This document shows, in pieces, positions 35,711-47,246 of a stretch of 64,000 bases of DNA; the stretch's first letter is position 1, and each line of letters opens with the position of its first letter. Made by a program: the position numbers and the translations under genes. The stretch lies in the NCBI RefSeq assembly GCF_000182925.2, contig NC_026503.1:3410001-3474000 (forward strand). The letters run 5' to 3'. The notes below the pieces were generated by a model, which searched no databases, was not told where the DNA came from, and saw only the letters and a program-made list of their open reading frames with translations. The stretch comes from Neurospora crassa OR74A. Its lineage: Eukaryota; Ascomycota; Sordariomycetes; Sordariales; Sordariaceae.

Positions 35711-38060
35711 ATTCCATTTCTTGGACCATGTGAGTTTGGAGTTTTAGTTACACCTTTTTGAGTGGTTCGGTTATGCGATGGGATGGCGAAGAGGGGGAGA
35801 GGGGTGGTTCACTGGGGATGGATGGCTTATGACTCTTTGGATTCTTACTCTCGTTCTTTGATACCACATTATGAATATCAACTTTTTTTTGTATCTAAAT
35901 CTAAATGACCATAGAGATGGCTTGTTTTGATCATGTTGATTGTGAGCTGGAAGTGTTTTTTGAACTAGTTTAGCTTCAAGTGGTATGACAAAGGTATACC
36001 GGATAATGGAATAGCCTGTAAGTGATGCTGTTTCAATGCTTTAGGATCCCTTCGATTTGTAACCATTACGACATCCCCAACCAACTCCCCTTGCTCTCAA
36101 CGTCCATAGCTTCCTCACTACGATAGCCTTTCTTCAAGAAAAAAAAAGTAACAAATACAACGCCCGTATCTGTATCATCTCAGGTGACGAAGGTCAAGTG
36201 GCCCTTGACTCCTACGTAGAATTGCATCAAGAATCCATCCGATGGTGTCCTTTCGCAAGTCCAGAGATTCGCAACTCACGATTCTGTCTTTCAACATTCG
36301 ATTCTCTCTTGGAGATTATTTGTTTTTTTTTTTTTTGTTCAGTTCTGCTTTGTCTCTTCCTCTGGGACACAGGGAAGCCACAAACATGGCTTGATGGTAT
36401 AATTTTCCTTAACCCCCCACCTTTTTTTTTGCTTTCGAGTCAGTTTGAATTCTTACCAAGCTGTCTCGCTTGTAGTTGTACAGTATTCTTGCTGCCCAAT
36501 AGCTTCGCGACGGACTCAGAGCTCAGACACTCCTCAATCTCATTCTAATCATGTCCACGATACTGAACCTTAAAACCATGAGACCAGCTCTCGCAACCGC
36601 AGCCATAGCCCCTTATTACACAGCCTGCCTTCCAGCATTAAGGAAATGTATGTACGTACTTCGCACGCTTCCGTTATGCAGAGGTAGACGCACTGGTCTT
36701 GACACTTTTGTCGGGTGTGAAAGTCTGCAGACAGTTAGGCATGTGCTTTCTGCATGGAAAAAAAAAAGGTCGGGTTTTAGACGTCTGCCCGTTGGAACAC
36801 CCTTAGGACACTCGCTCATTTCTCGCTAGAATGGTGACTGAAATGCATCAAAAAAGAAAGAAATCAGCTCCCGAAAGCATCTTGTACTACATGAGGGTCT
36901 TTAAACTATTCTGTCCCGAGTTTGACACTGGGGGAATCTGTTCATCCTTTCCCTCCTATCGACACCAATGCATGGACCACGCATTAGCAGGTTTGGTGGT
37001 CAGGCGAGTCTGGGTTTTGGCACGCCAAACAACATTACAACCGCGAGCCCGCCAACACCCGGCCTGATGCTATGCATACTCAGAGGATCCGAACTTCACG
37101 AGCCAGCCGAAAAGGAAGAAGAAGGATGAAACAACGGTCACGAGTGCTCATATGAAATCAATCTAAGCCACAAGATAGGTAGATAGTCAGGGCTTTTGTC
37201 GGCGTGGCCTCATGTTAGCGCCGCGTCCGAAGGTAACAAACGCAGTGAGTGTGCAGTTGCGAGAGGATGCGAAGGGCATCCTACATCGCCGATGGGCTGC
37301 ATGGGATAGGTCCCGTCCACCAACCGCTGGGTAGAGGTGCCACATGCACAGACGCATTAACACGACCAAGTCTACCTCCACCTAAGATAGCGGAAGAGGT
37401 ACATCTCAACAGTTAGTGTCTCAGCGGATCTTTTAACTCCTGCATGAGGTTAATCTGGGGCTACCATGCAAGCAAGGGCTGTGTTTGGGTTTAGCTCCGC
37501 CAGGTGTTTATGACACTGTTGGTTTTATCGGTAAGCGACCCAGCCAGCTCTTCATCCGACTTTTGGATACGAATGGCTTGGGCAATCGATGGTGGCCTCA
37601 CGAGCACTCGTCGTTGGCCGTGTTTTTAGGTCAATTGTTTAGTCGTCCGTTCGTATGGGGAAGAGAAAATCACACAAGGTCATGGGAAACTGAGAGGTTG
37701 GTGTGAAGATTGTATTAAGCCCGGTCAGATTAACTCCTTTACTTTCTCCAAGCCAACAAATGGAAAATCCCATCCATAATCCTATTATCGTCATCTCGAC
37801 ATCAAACCGTAGCAAAGCGTCGAAACACCCATTCTGGGCAGGGAATCTTTTGAAACAAAAAGCATGTGTAATAGATCCCTTGCAGAGGGCACTTGTCAAA
37901 TTTGTCGTGTGTACTTGTTGTACAAGTAACCTCGGAAATCGTGAATGTCGAAACATGATCGTGCATCAATGGTAGACTTCGGTATTCGTAAGAACATGGC
38001 CAAGTTCCGTGGATGATGTTCTAAATCAACTCCACACTCATTCCTGACTCAGGAGTGAAC
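35711..38060. other. 2.3-kb convergent spacer
   Basis: Facing 3' ends of the 33.2-kb gene (+) and the GPI-protein gene (-) flank it. It includes a T-rich stretch (about 36320-36335) and further short T runs. The ORFs at 36198-36548 and 37485-37706 have no domain content. I see no gene here. Confidence 0.55.
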
Positions 38061-38590
38061 TTAGAGCTGGGCAAGGACGGCAGCACCACCGAAGAGCGCA
38101 CCCATGGCGACGGCACCAGTCCTCATAGGGGCGGCAGGGTTGCTGGTAACAGAGCTAGCAGCAGAGGCGGCCTCGCTGGTGATGGAGTTGACAGCAGAGT
38201 TGGCATCGCTGGCAAGCGAGGCAAGGGCAGACGTGATGGAAGCCCTGTCAGAACCAGTGGCGGTGGCGAGCTGAGAGTTGAGAGACGCAATAGAGTCGCC
38301 AGCCTCGCTGGTTACGGAAGCAACAGCAGACTCGGCGCTAGTCGAGATGCTGTTGACCTTGGAGTTGACCGAGGAGGACACAGAGGCAGCGGCAGAGCTC
38401 TGCGAAGCGAGAGCAGAGGTAATGCTGCTAGAGAGGGAGGCGACAGCAGAGGAAGCCGATTGGGGAATGGAGTTCTGGGCCTGTTTTTTCCGGTGGTTAG
38501 CAGCTGTGGATGGCATCACAGGTATGTAGATCGAGAGGAACGTACAAGAGCCAGAGGGGCGAGGGCAACGAGGACAGCAGAGAACTTCAT
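38061..38590 (-). CDS. Small secreted Ser/Ala-rich protein, probably GPI-anchored
   Basis: Two exons (38546-38590 and 38061-38480) give 465 nt, 154 aa, with a 65-nt intron. Exon 1 encodes the start of a signal peptide (MKFSAVLVALAPLAL). The intron falls just before the likely cleavage region, and the mature chain starts near AQNSIPQSA. The body is almost entirely Ser, Ala, Val and Thr (SSSITSALASQSSAAASVSS), a typical O-mannosylated stalk. The tail, NPAAPMRTGAVAMGALFGGA then AVLAQL, ends in a short hydrophobic segment, as GPI-attachment signals do. Location is predicted as plasma membrane or cell wall. Such proteins are common in fungi and evolve fast; no specific function can be given. Confidence 0.88.
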
Positions 38591-40514
38591 TTTGATAGTT
38601 ATTTGGTCTTTGTGGTTTTTGTTGTTTGATGGTATTAGGCCAGCGATGCTGTTGGGGATTGCGGCGCAAGAAAAGGTGAAATGGGTATCTTTGAGTTGTT
38701 CGATGGCAAGAGAGAAGCGGAAAGAGAAGAAGGGACAAATACTTATATCGGAGAGGCGCAGGCCAAGCATGGATGAGGGGCAAGGGCGAGTGCGAGGCAG
38801 GCTCAGCAGAGCAGTGGCAGATGTAGAAGCAGGCAGGGCAGGGCAGGGCAGAGCAAGGCAAACAAACCCGACCTGACTACTAAACCTGTGAACAAGGACC
38901 TGAATCCTGGGAGCCGGCCCATCACACCTCCCCCACCACCCACCACCCACCACCTACCTCTCTCACTACTCTCAGCTCCTTCTCTTTTTGTTCCAAGCGG
39001 GCAACGATCCGGACGAGTGAACGAGTGAATCCGCCGTCCATAGGTAGGTACGTACCGACACTTCCCACCCACTCTTACTGCAGGTACGCACTGTGTGCAC
39101 TTGCACCCAACCACGCGGCGAAACACGTTGACAAAGGCCTGGTGTGGCTGGGATCCGGATTCCAGTACCTACAACTGAGTGTATTCCTGCCGACGATCTC
39201 ATGAGGAGGAGGTACAAATTTGCTTAACGTCAGACTACTTCGGCCTTGTGGTTACTCAGATAGTAGCCACAGTTCTTTTATATCGATCGAATGCCATTGT
39301 CGATGGCGTTCACGGCCCTGGCTGCCTGGATGACTGGCTGAATCCATCCTCTCACTTGCACATTCCCTTTTTTTTTACCCACCAGGATGTGTCCTGCCAC
39401 CCGCTTTGAAAGGATGACGAGCGAATCGGCTGTGTTGTACAAGGCGAATCCAAACCTGCATGGTGCGTGGTGATCCATCTATGGCTGATAGGTGGCTCCC
39501 CAAAGCTGAGGTGCAAGTCACTAGTGATAACAGAAATCATGATGGCTGCCTCGTCGTCGTCGTCGCCCCGTTGCTGGGTCGATATTGCCGGGGCTAGCTG
39601 TGTCTGGTGGAGCCTGGCGTTTCCCCGTCAAATAATTTCCGGGCAAACGCTTTCAGGTCGCTGTCAATCTCATCCAAAGACTGCTGCCGCAAGTAATTCT
39701 TTATGGGAACCACAGTTGACGTGCCCTTACCTCCTCACTGCCCTCTGCAGATTGCAGTCAATGCTCGACCCCAATGTCGATATACTTTTCCATTCCAGAG
39801 CACTACAAATGAATCCTTCATGGTCGGCAAGGAATGGGCCCGACTTGGGCCGCAATGTCAGCCATCTCGATGGAATCCCTTGAACGACAGCTCGGAGCTT
39901 GGCCTTGCTGGGCGTTGAGCTTTCCTGGAACGTCGTCATAGTTGCGCCAAAACATCAAGAATTGTGGAGTGTTGCAATGGGCCAGCCAACCATTCACACT
40001 CCATCGTTACCACCCTCACACCCACACTGGCCGCGCCCCCTTGTCGAGCCGCGTCTGCCCTCCATCCCGATCGAATGTGGGGAAAGGCGGCTCCCGTCAT
40101 CCACTCAAAAGCCGGGAAATCTGGTCCACGGGTTCCACGGCATGAAGGTCTGGGGTGTGGCTGTACGTAGGTGGTGAAGGCACTCTTGTTGACTGTTTTT
40201 GGAAGGTTTCTTCATTGTCTCCGAGGTCTACCATTGGCACAGAATCTCAAGCATTGCCTGCTCGTGTTCAATCTGTTCCCCTTTATTGCTTGCCTGGAGA
40301 GAGTAGTTACGGTAACGTAAGCGTTGGGTTGCACAACATGGCCGTCGTTTCTTTTCTCTTCTGCGGCATCGAACTTTCATAGTTTCTGTCACTCATCATC
40401 ACTCGGCTGCTATTCTTCAAATTCCCATGGGATCTTTCATCAAACTTGTAGACTCCACCGCTCATCCTTTCAACCTTCAGATGGATTCAGAAAACGAAAA
40501 AGCAGGAAATCGCC

Positions 40515-40558
40515 AAAAAAAAAAAAAATTCTAAAAAAAATTTTTTTAAAAAAAAAAG
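40515..40558. repeat. A-run/T-run near-palindrome
   Basis: A13, then TTCT, A8, T7 and A10 follow each other almost without interruption. The A8T7 core is self-complementary. It is low-complexity DNA and probably nucleosome-poor; no gene role is visible. Confidence 0.6.
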
Positions 40559-40996
40559 CAATTAAAGGTCGGAAAGCGTGTGTTTCAACCCCTTGCAGTT
40601 CAGCATGAACCCGCTGGTAGACCCTTGGACTCCCTGGTTCCTGAACCTAGTCAATGCCCAGGCCCATCTGATGTGAGTTTGAACCTTGAACGATGAACGG
40701 TTGTTGGGACCTCGGCCGTCGTTTTTCGCCACTCGGACACACTGATTGATTGATTGATTGATTTCACCTCGCTTCGGATTTGGTACCGTTCGTCACGCTG
40801 CTCGGAAGAGCGGCTCCAAGGAAAATGGGTGATCACGGCCTGTGTCAGCTTTTCCTTTTGCTTTGTGATGGGGCGTCCATGGCTCTCGGAAACTATGTAG
40901 ACTACTTATGGAGCTTCTCCAACTTTTTGATCGTCAACGTCTTTCTTCAGAATGGCTCCCGCTCCCGCAATGTGCGCTAGGCGCAAACTCGACAAG

Positions 40997-41027
40997 TACA
41001 CTACACTAGTATCGCTAGTGTAGTATA
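40997..41027. repeat. Short hairpin, 13-bp arms
   Basis: TACACTACACTAG (40997-41009) pairs with CTAGTGTAGTATA (41015-41027) at 12 of 13 positions across a 5-nt loop. It is too short to assign to an element. A transposon footprint or a chance palindrome is possible. Confidence 0.5.
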
Positions 41028-42452
41028 ATGGACCAACCAGGATGGGCAACTCTCGCGAATTCTATCCATTCGATGACATCACTTCTTACTGTGTCATCGT
41101 TGTTTGCTTGGCTGATGCAGCCCAGGAAAACAGACGAGCCGAAAGAGGATGAGGCAAAGCCTGTGCTTCAACCCGAGCGAGCGAGCGAGCGAGCTTCTGG
41201 TGTCGAATTGTGTCACTCTTTTTTGTTCATGCTTCTGTCTCCTCGTCCGTCCGTCTGTTCGATCGGAACGGACCAGGTGGCAGCTGTCAGCTGCCAGTCA
41301 TCTGCAAACCACACCACCTGGTGAAGGTATGACGGAGAGACCGTTCGACGATACTCACGACACCGACCGTCACACCATGGAATGATATCAATATGAACGC
41401 CCAGTACAAACAGTGGACTCGGATGTGTTGATGAGTAGTTTGTCACATATCCCCGCCGTCCCTGTTCCACTTCGAATGTTGTATATATATATATCCGTGA
41501 CAGTCTCACGAACGAAGTTGCGAGAGAACCTTCACAGATGCCACTCTCAGGTCAGGCAAGGCAGGCAGGCAAAATGATTATAGGTAAATTCAAATGATCG
41601 GACGTACACAGGCCTGTCAGTAACAAACCTTGTCCAATGTGACACCAGAAATTGTTAGCACGTCACATGTCCGAACGGCACGAGAGCAATCATTACACGG
41701 TGAACCGGTGCCGCAAGAGGCCACGCAAGCTCAAGCTTTCACAGCGAGGGGGTTCTCATTTATTACTTACCGCCGACAAACGGCGCAGGAAATACCACGC
41801 GTGTGGCTGAATTAAAGGCTGTGTGTGCTCTTTCAAGCCCCCAATCCATCCAACAGTCAGCAGATGCACTGCTGTAACGCGTTATGTTCCTTCTAAGAAG
41901 TATAATAAGATTGAAGACGAACCGTTGTTTTTGAAAACGCGTAAGTGGCACATGTTGTTCGTCAGACAGTGGCTGTTCATTCGGTCTGTTAGGAGTCTTC
42001 GATCCTTGGTTCATCAGGGAGTGCTTTGAAGAAACAGATAAACGGTCGATCACAAAATGGCAATTGGATAACACCACTGCACCAGAAGCACGAAAATGCG
42101 GACCTTTGTTGATGATCAGCTGTCTTGTGCCTTTTGCCTTCGCTTTGATTGATGCAGCACAAAACTTAATATCAAAAACTCGTGGCGACTCGCCCGTGGC
42201 TTTGCATGCAGGAGAAGCGTTATGTATGTAGAGCTGGTAGATCTCAGCAGCCTAGGAAGGCTTAGCAAAATGTGTTTGACAGAAGAGCCAAGACAGCAAC
42301 AACCTTGACTTGGCCAGTAGGCAATGAAATTACACTTCTAGGCCCTTAGTCCGGCAACCTAACCCGCTCCGTAGCGGTGCAGTTGAGCCGCAAACCCTCA
42401 AGAGGCCTCCCTCCTCTCGAGCCACCCTAGAGGTACCCAGGATAGCGCTAGG

Positions 42453-45118
42453 TTACACCTCCCGATAAGGCGAGATTCCCTTCTTGAGCTCGTTCACGAT
42501 GTCCACTGCACATTCCGCACTGCTAGTCTGGAAGTCATACCGTTTGCTTTCCGTAGCTTTGTACACCACAAGCTGTTTAGTTCAGAAACACGAACCGTTA
42601 GCGATGTACAACCCGGGAAACCTCTCATCAACCAGACATAGAAAGAAAGATGCATGCAAACGTTGGGTAAGATAGACAAACATACCTTAAAGTTATTAGG
42701 ATGCTTCCTCGAAACCTTGCACCCCACCACATTACTGAAGTGCACCGTCGTTGCCTTCCCATCCACAATCTCCCCTGGGTTCTTCCCGCCCGCCGAAGGC
42801 ATAATGTGGATGTACTCGCCGTCAATGACAAAGATCTTTTCGGACAGCAGCCGCATCGGCTGCTTCCGCCAGACCGTGTATTTCTTGACTGCCGTCGCGC
42901 CGATGCCCAGCTCGTCCTGCTTGAGGATCTCTTTCGCCAGCGGGTGCACGCCCATAATACCCCTGCTCTTTTTGGATTTTGTTGTCCAGGTGGATGAGTT
43001 ATCAGCAAATAAGGGTGGGCGAGGAGAAGAGCTGCTGGGGGAGCCGGTCATGGTCAGGGGGCCGTCGGTGGCGAAGCGTCGTCGGTGCAGGTCGAGCTCC
43101 GTTACGTTGTTCAGAGAGCCGACGGTGCGGTCGAGGGGGACAACGATGCCGGATTGCGGCAACTTGAGCACGTGGTTGGCTTTGTCTAGTTGACGCTTGC
43201 GGCAGGCCGTGTCGAGCACATCGGCGAGCCAGGTTTCTGTGGTCACGTCTAGCGTGATCATTTGCCCGGCCGGCACGTCGGAGGAGTGTATGTGGATGCG
43301 CAGAAGACGCTTCTCGCCGCGCGAGGTGCTCTGCGTCGGCTGGGTGGGCTGCGGCATGTCGGCGTACATGGTTACGCCGGGGCGATAGGTGGTGTTGAGC
43401 AGCGGGTTACCTCGGGGCTCGGCGGCGGGGAGGAGGGAGTTGTCTGGTCGGGGAGTGCCGCGTGGTGTTAGGTCCTTGTCTTCTTCTTCCTCCTCCTCGA
43501 GGCTTCCGCCGGCTTGTTCCTGCTCGAATTGCGGCGTGAGTTTTTGGTTCTCTTCAAATTCGTCTTCGGATGCCTTGGAGAGGGCGAAGATGTCGTAGAC
43601 TTTGGAGTTGGAGCGTGACCGTCCGGCTTTATTGTTAGCTGTAGTGAAGGAGATGAGCTGCTTCTTCCGCTCCAAGGGCGGGAAGTCATCGTCCACTTCG
43701 CCGTCTTCTTCCACCATGCGGAGCGTCCACCAATTGACGTTGAGCTTGTCGCTAGGGAGTGAAGGTTCTAGCTTCTCTTCATTATAGCGCCATAAACTGA
43801 GGCCGATCAGGTCAGCAACCGTCACGGGCCTGTCCATGCTTTCGCCCTCGTGGACGGTTCGGCGAATAAGTACCTCGAAAGGCTTGGAGGGAGTCTTGGA
43901 GAAAGGGGCGTAAATCCTGAGCATGATCGGGTTCGGGTCACCCTGTCCTGAGAGAGATGCAAAGCGGTCGAATGGAAGCGCTGGTTTTGTCTTCTTGGCC
44001 TTCAGCGCCGCGGAAAGCAGACTCTTGGGTTGAACCACGCTGATCGGTCGGATCGTGCTCAGGGGCCGTGGAGGTGGAAGCTTTCCTACCAGCAGCGATG
44101 ATGGAGGTGGCATGACTGACTTGCGTATCATGGTTGACCTCCTCGTGTACTCTCGTGGAGGTGTACCAACCACTTGATGCTGAGGCGATGCGTTCATGGG
44201 GTTCTTTATGGCATCGAGGATGGATGCTGAGTCAATACTTTCGACAAAGGCTTCGGAAATGTCCGAAGCGTCCGAGTCATCGTCGTCCTCCTCGTCCTCG
44301 AGCAAATCGCTGGCTTCCCGCTTGATGCCCATGGAAGGATCTGTGTTCAGCTTGGCCGATAGCTTAGCTGCGCGGGCTGCCGCAGCTTGGGCAGCCTCTC
44401 TCGCCCGGTGGAACCCAGAAGCATCAAACTCGTGGTCTGATGATACCTCGCTACTTGTTACAGTATCGCTCCTTGCTCTCTCCTTTACCGTCTCCAGGGC
44501 GGACTGAGAGCCTCTTCTGACTGCTGGTTTTGGTGGTGACATGGTTGTTGCCTGGCGCAGGTTGGACGATTGAATCGGCGAAGAGCCAGATCGAGTGCGC
44601 AAGGGCATCTTTGCAAACTTGATTTGGGGAGCAGCTCGGTGGTCGGGCTCCTCATCGCTCTCGTCGCTTAGGTCACTGCTGTCGTCTTCATCCTCCATTT
44701 GTTCTCTCCTCCTACGGCGCTTTGCTGCTACACTGGGACCCAGAGCAATGCCCCCGCCCGGAAACAAGTTCTCCTCCTCTCCTTCATCTTCAAGCGGCAG
44801 CGCAGCTACTCGCGGGGCCTGAAAGTACTCGGATGCGATCGCGGTGGGTATAGGAGGAGAGTGGGTTCGTTTGATGAGGGCGGGATTCGGGCGCCAACCG
44901 GTGGACTTGAAGGGCGCAGAGTTGAGGAAGCCTTCATTCAGTGTAAATAACCGTTCTCCTACGCCGTCGGCAACCTCATTCAGATAGCCCGTACGGAGCT
45001 GGTAGGAAACCAGACTGCAGAAAGCGGATCAGCACGATTGGACGAACATGGCGAGGCCTTTCCACACCGGTCATGGGACAATCCAGCACACATACTCTTC
45101 CACCTGTATCACGGACAT
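42453..45118 (-). CDS. sin1: TORC2 subunit Sin1/Avo1
   Basis: Sin1/Avo1 is the substrate-recruiting subunit of target-of-rapamycin complex 2, acting at the plasma membrane to direct AGC kinases (Ypk/Gad8 type). Three exons (45096-45118, 42686-45014, 42453-42572) give 2472 nt, 823 aa; introns are 81 and 113 nt. The tiny first exon restores a canonical N-terminus, MSVIQVEDLVSYQLRTGYL then NEVADGVGERLFTLN. A long acidic/Ser-rich linker is followed by the CRIM domain (about 360-470; IMLRIYAPFSKTPSKPFEVL) and a Ras-binding-like domain (about 575-655; LLRIHIHSSDVPAGQMITLD). A C-terminal PH domain (about 705-823; EKIFVIDGEYIHIMP) is completed by the last exon (LVVYKATESKRYDFQTSSAE). All expected domains are present. 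Confidence 0.95.
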
Positions 45119-45938
45119 GGCTGATGTCGGGACATGTAAAAGGATCACCGAGGACAAGAAGAGATGGGAGTAATCGAGGGTCCAATCGCAGTCACCGGCA
45201 AGCAGGCTATATCAAGAGGCGCCGTAACGGTGTCGCAACCGGGCTCCGACCACCATTCACCTGCAATGCGATGGCAAGGTAATGTCTTTCGAGCTCTTGA
45301 GGACCAGTTGTTATAGCAGACGTGGGTGTGGAAATTGATTGGCGACGAGGTTTGGTTTCGCGAAGGTAGCGGCCGGCGAGTCTAACTCGTAAAGTAGAGG
45401 CTGTTGTGTAGGGGAAGTCGTTGTCGCTGCGCTTCCTTGTTTCGAGGTAAGGGATTCGGGCGACTCTCGTGGTCCTGATTGCTTTCCGTGTGTCTTAAGC
45501 CTTGTGTCGTGTGACAAAGTGGTATGCGGTGTTTGGTTGGAGAATGATGATGTGTCGCAAGGTGAAGTGTTCTAGCGAGGGTGATGATGTTCTAGGTAGC
45601 GTAGTGTAGGGAGTCCCTGGGGCCACTGCATTCGGGGAGGGGATCAGCACCCGCCCGGGCGTTTCACAAGGGAAGGGAAGCGCTCCCTTATCTTATCAGC
45701 TGTCGTGGCACAGGGGCAATTACCGTTGGTGCAAATTGTTGGTGGGGTTCCCTTTCCTTACAATGCTGGGGAAACGGGCCGGGCCCAGACTTATGACGCC
45801 CCCTGGACGTTGCTGAGCCAAGACCGCCCCAGTGGACAACTGAACGCCATCAAAGTCGACGTCGCGTCGTATTTTCGTCTCCCAACACCATCAACTGTCA
45901 GATTCCCAGCAATCAGAACCACACCGAAATTGATCAAG
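45119..45938. promoter_or_regulatory. Shared divergent promoter of sin1 and the PRCC gene
   Basis: Only 820 nt separate the start codons of two divergently transcribed genes, so both promoters must lie here. No individual box is assigned. The PRCC frame is open upstream to 45705 without an ATG, so that part is probably 5' leader. Confidence 0.6.
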
Positions 45939-47246
45939 ATGGGCCTGGTAGACTATGGTTCCGACTCGGACTCGGATTCCGAACCCGTTCAGCAGCCAGT
46001 AGCACCCACACCTGCACCCGTTGTGGCACCCTCGACGACGAAGAAACCGTTCCAAAAACTCATCGACCGCTCCGGCTCTGGCTCAGGCAAAATCATTGTC
46101 AACCTAGGCAGCGCAGGCACGGATCCCGAGTCAAGACCGGCAGAAGATGAACCACCAGCAAAGCGGGCCAAGACAGTTGGAGGAGGATCCAGTCGGTTTA
46201 GCAGTTTCGGGTCTTTCCTACCAGCACCCAAGAAGACGGCGCCCATCGCCAACACTGCTTCTACATCAGTGCCAGCGGGCGACAACAGCAACAAGCCCAA
46301 GCCAATCGTAAACCTTCGAACTGGCGCCGAACCCGCTTTTTCCAGGACTGGCAATGGTAATGAGGACGATGGCTTTGGAGAATCAGAACCGACGTCAGGG
46401 TCCGGGCTTTCCTCTGGACTCAACCTTCCTGCACCAAAAAAGACTCCGGCAGGGCCATCAATACCTGAAGGACAGAAACCCGAGGAAGAAGTCAAATTGG
46501 TTGGAAAGCCACTCATGTTCAAGCCACTTTCCGTAGCAAGGAAGCCTCAGAAGAAGAAGGCTGCTGTGACACCCAAATCACCAGCTACCCAGAGTGTCGG
46601 GGACAAGGCGGCAACAACAACGGCGCCAGCCCCATCGGCACAAGCCACTGTGCTAGCAGCGCAACCAGCAGCTCCGAAAAGGAAGCAGGTCTCGCTTTTC
46701 TCCATGGAGGAGGAGGAAGTTACCCCAACAACAACAACAACCACAGCAACAACATCAGCCACTGGTGCCTACGAGCCCCTTTTCACGGCCCCAGATCCTT
46801 CGACCAACTACGAATATCATGACAACGACGTAACAGGCGACTACGATTCCTACACCGCTCCTACCACCTCCACCTATTCCTCTGCACCTAGTAATGCGAG
46901 CCACCAGCAGTCCCTCAGCTCCATAGCTGATGATCTCGCTTTGAACAAGACAGCACGCAGAGAGCTTTTTGGGCGGCAGCGTGGAGGCAAGAATGGAGAC
47001 GCTTTCGAGATTCCAGAAGGCGCCAAGATCGTAAACTTCAACATGGAGCAGGAGTATGAGCATAACAACGCGCTGAGGGCCTCTGGCGAGCAAGTTTACA
47101 ACCCAGTGCGCTCGATCGCGCCGGGCAAGCACAGTCTCAGACAGATGGTCAATATGGCGCAGAGCAACCAGTCAGCATTGGAGGATAGTTGGGCTCAGGG
47201 AAGGAACAATCGCAAAGACGCTGCGGGGAAGTATGGGTGGAAATGA
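45939..47246 (+). CDS. PRCC-domain protein (splicing/mitotic-checkpoint-associated family), 435 aa
   Basis: The single exon starts at ATG 45939 (ATCAAGATGGGC), the only in-frame ATG near the start. The product opens MGLVDYGSDSDSDSEPVQQP, the usual GLVDYGSDSD opening of PRCC-type proteins. A Pro/Ala/Thr-rich disordered middle follows, including a Thr run from a CAA/CCA repeat near 46726-46750. The conserved C-terminal PRCC domain is clear: EIPEGAKIVNFNMEQEYE, then NPVRSIAPGKHSLRQMVNMA and NRKDAAGKYGWK. Human PRCC interacts with MAD2L2 and with pre-mRNA splicing factors; fungal members are poorly studied, so the role is inferred from the family. The protein is predicted to be nuclear. Confidence 0.9.
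   Translation: MGLVDYGSDSDSDSEPVQQPVAPTPAPVVAPSTTKKPFQKLIDRSGSGSGKIIVNLGSAGTDPESRPAEDEPPAKRAKTVGGGSSRFSSFGSFLPAPKKTAPIANTASTSVPAGDNSNKPKPIVNLRTGAEPAFSRTGNGNEDDGFGESEPTSGSGLSSGLNLPAPKKTPAGPSIPEGQKPEEEVKLVGKPLMFKPLSVARKPQKKKAAVTPKSPATQSVGDKAATTTAPAPSAQATVLAAQPAAPKRKQVSLFSMEEEEVTPTTTTTTATTSATGAYEPLFTAPDPSTNYEYHDNDVTGDYDSYTAPTTSTYSSAPSNASHQQSLSSIADDLALNKTARRELFGRQRGGKNGDAFEIPEGAKIVNFNMEQEYEHNNALRASGEQVYNPVRSIAPGKHSLRQMVNMAQSNQSALEDSWAQGRNNRKDAAGKYGWK

Larger units (their letters stand above)
38591..42452. other. 3.9-kb spacer rich in simple repeats
   Basis: It contains the promoter of the GPI-protein gene (GGGCA repeats at about 38836-38850) and the 3' flank of Sin1. Simple repeats include GATT tetramers (40743-40762), A/T-only tracts (40515-40558), CGAG repeats (about 41177-41191), a TA run (41483-41494) and a hairpin at 40997-41027. 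Both-strand ORFs are short and without domains. Confidence 0.55.

Noticed and set aside
38055-38876. 273-codon plus-strand ORF overlapping the GPI-protein gene
   Set aside because: It is antisense to the spliced Ser/Ala-rich gene; GC-rich Ser/Ala codons create open antisense frames.
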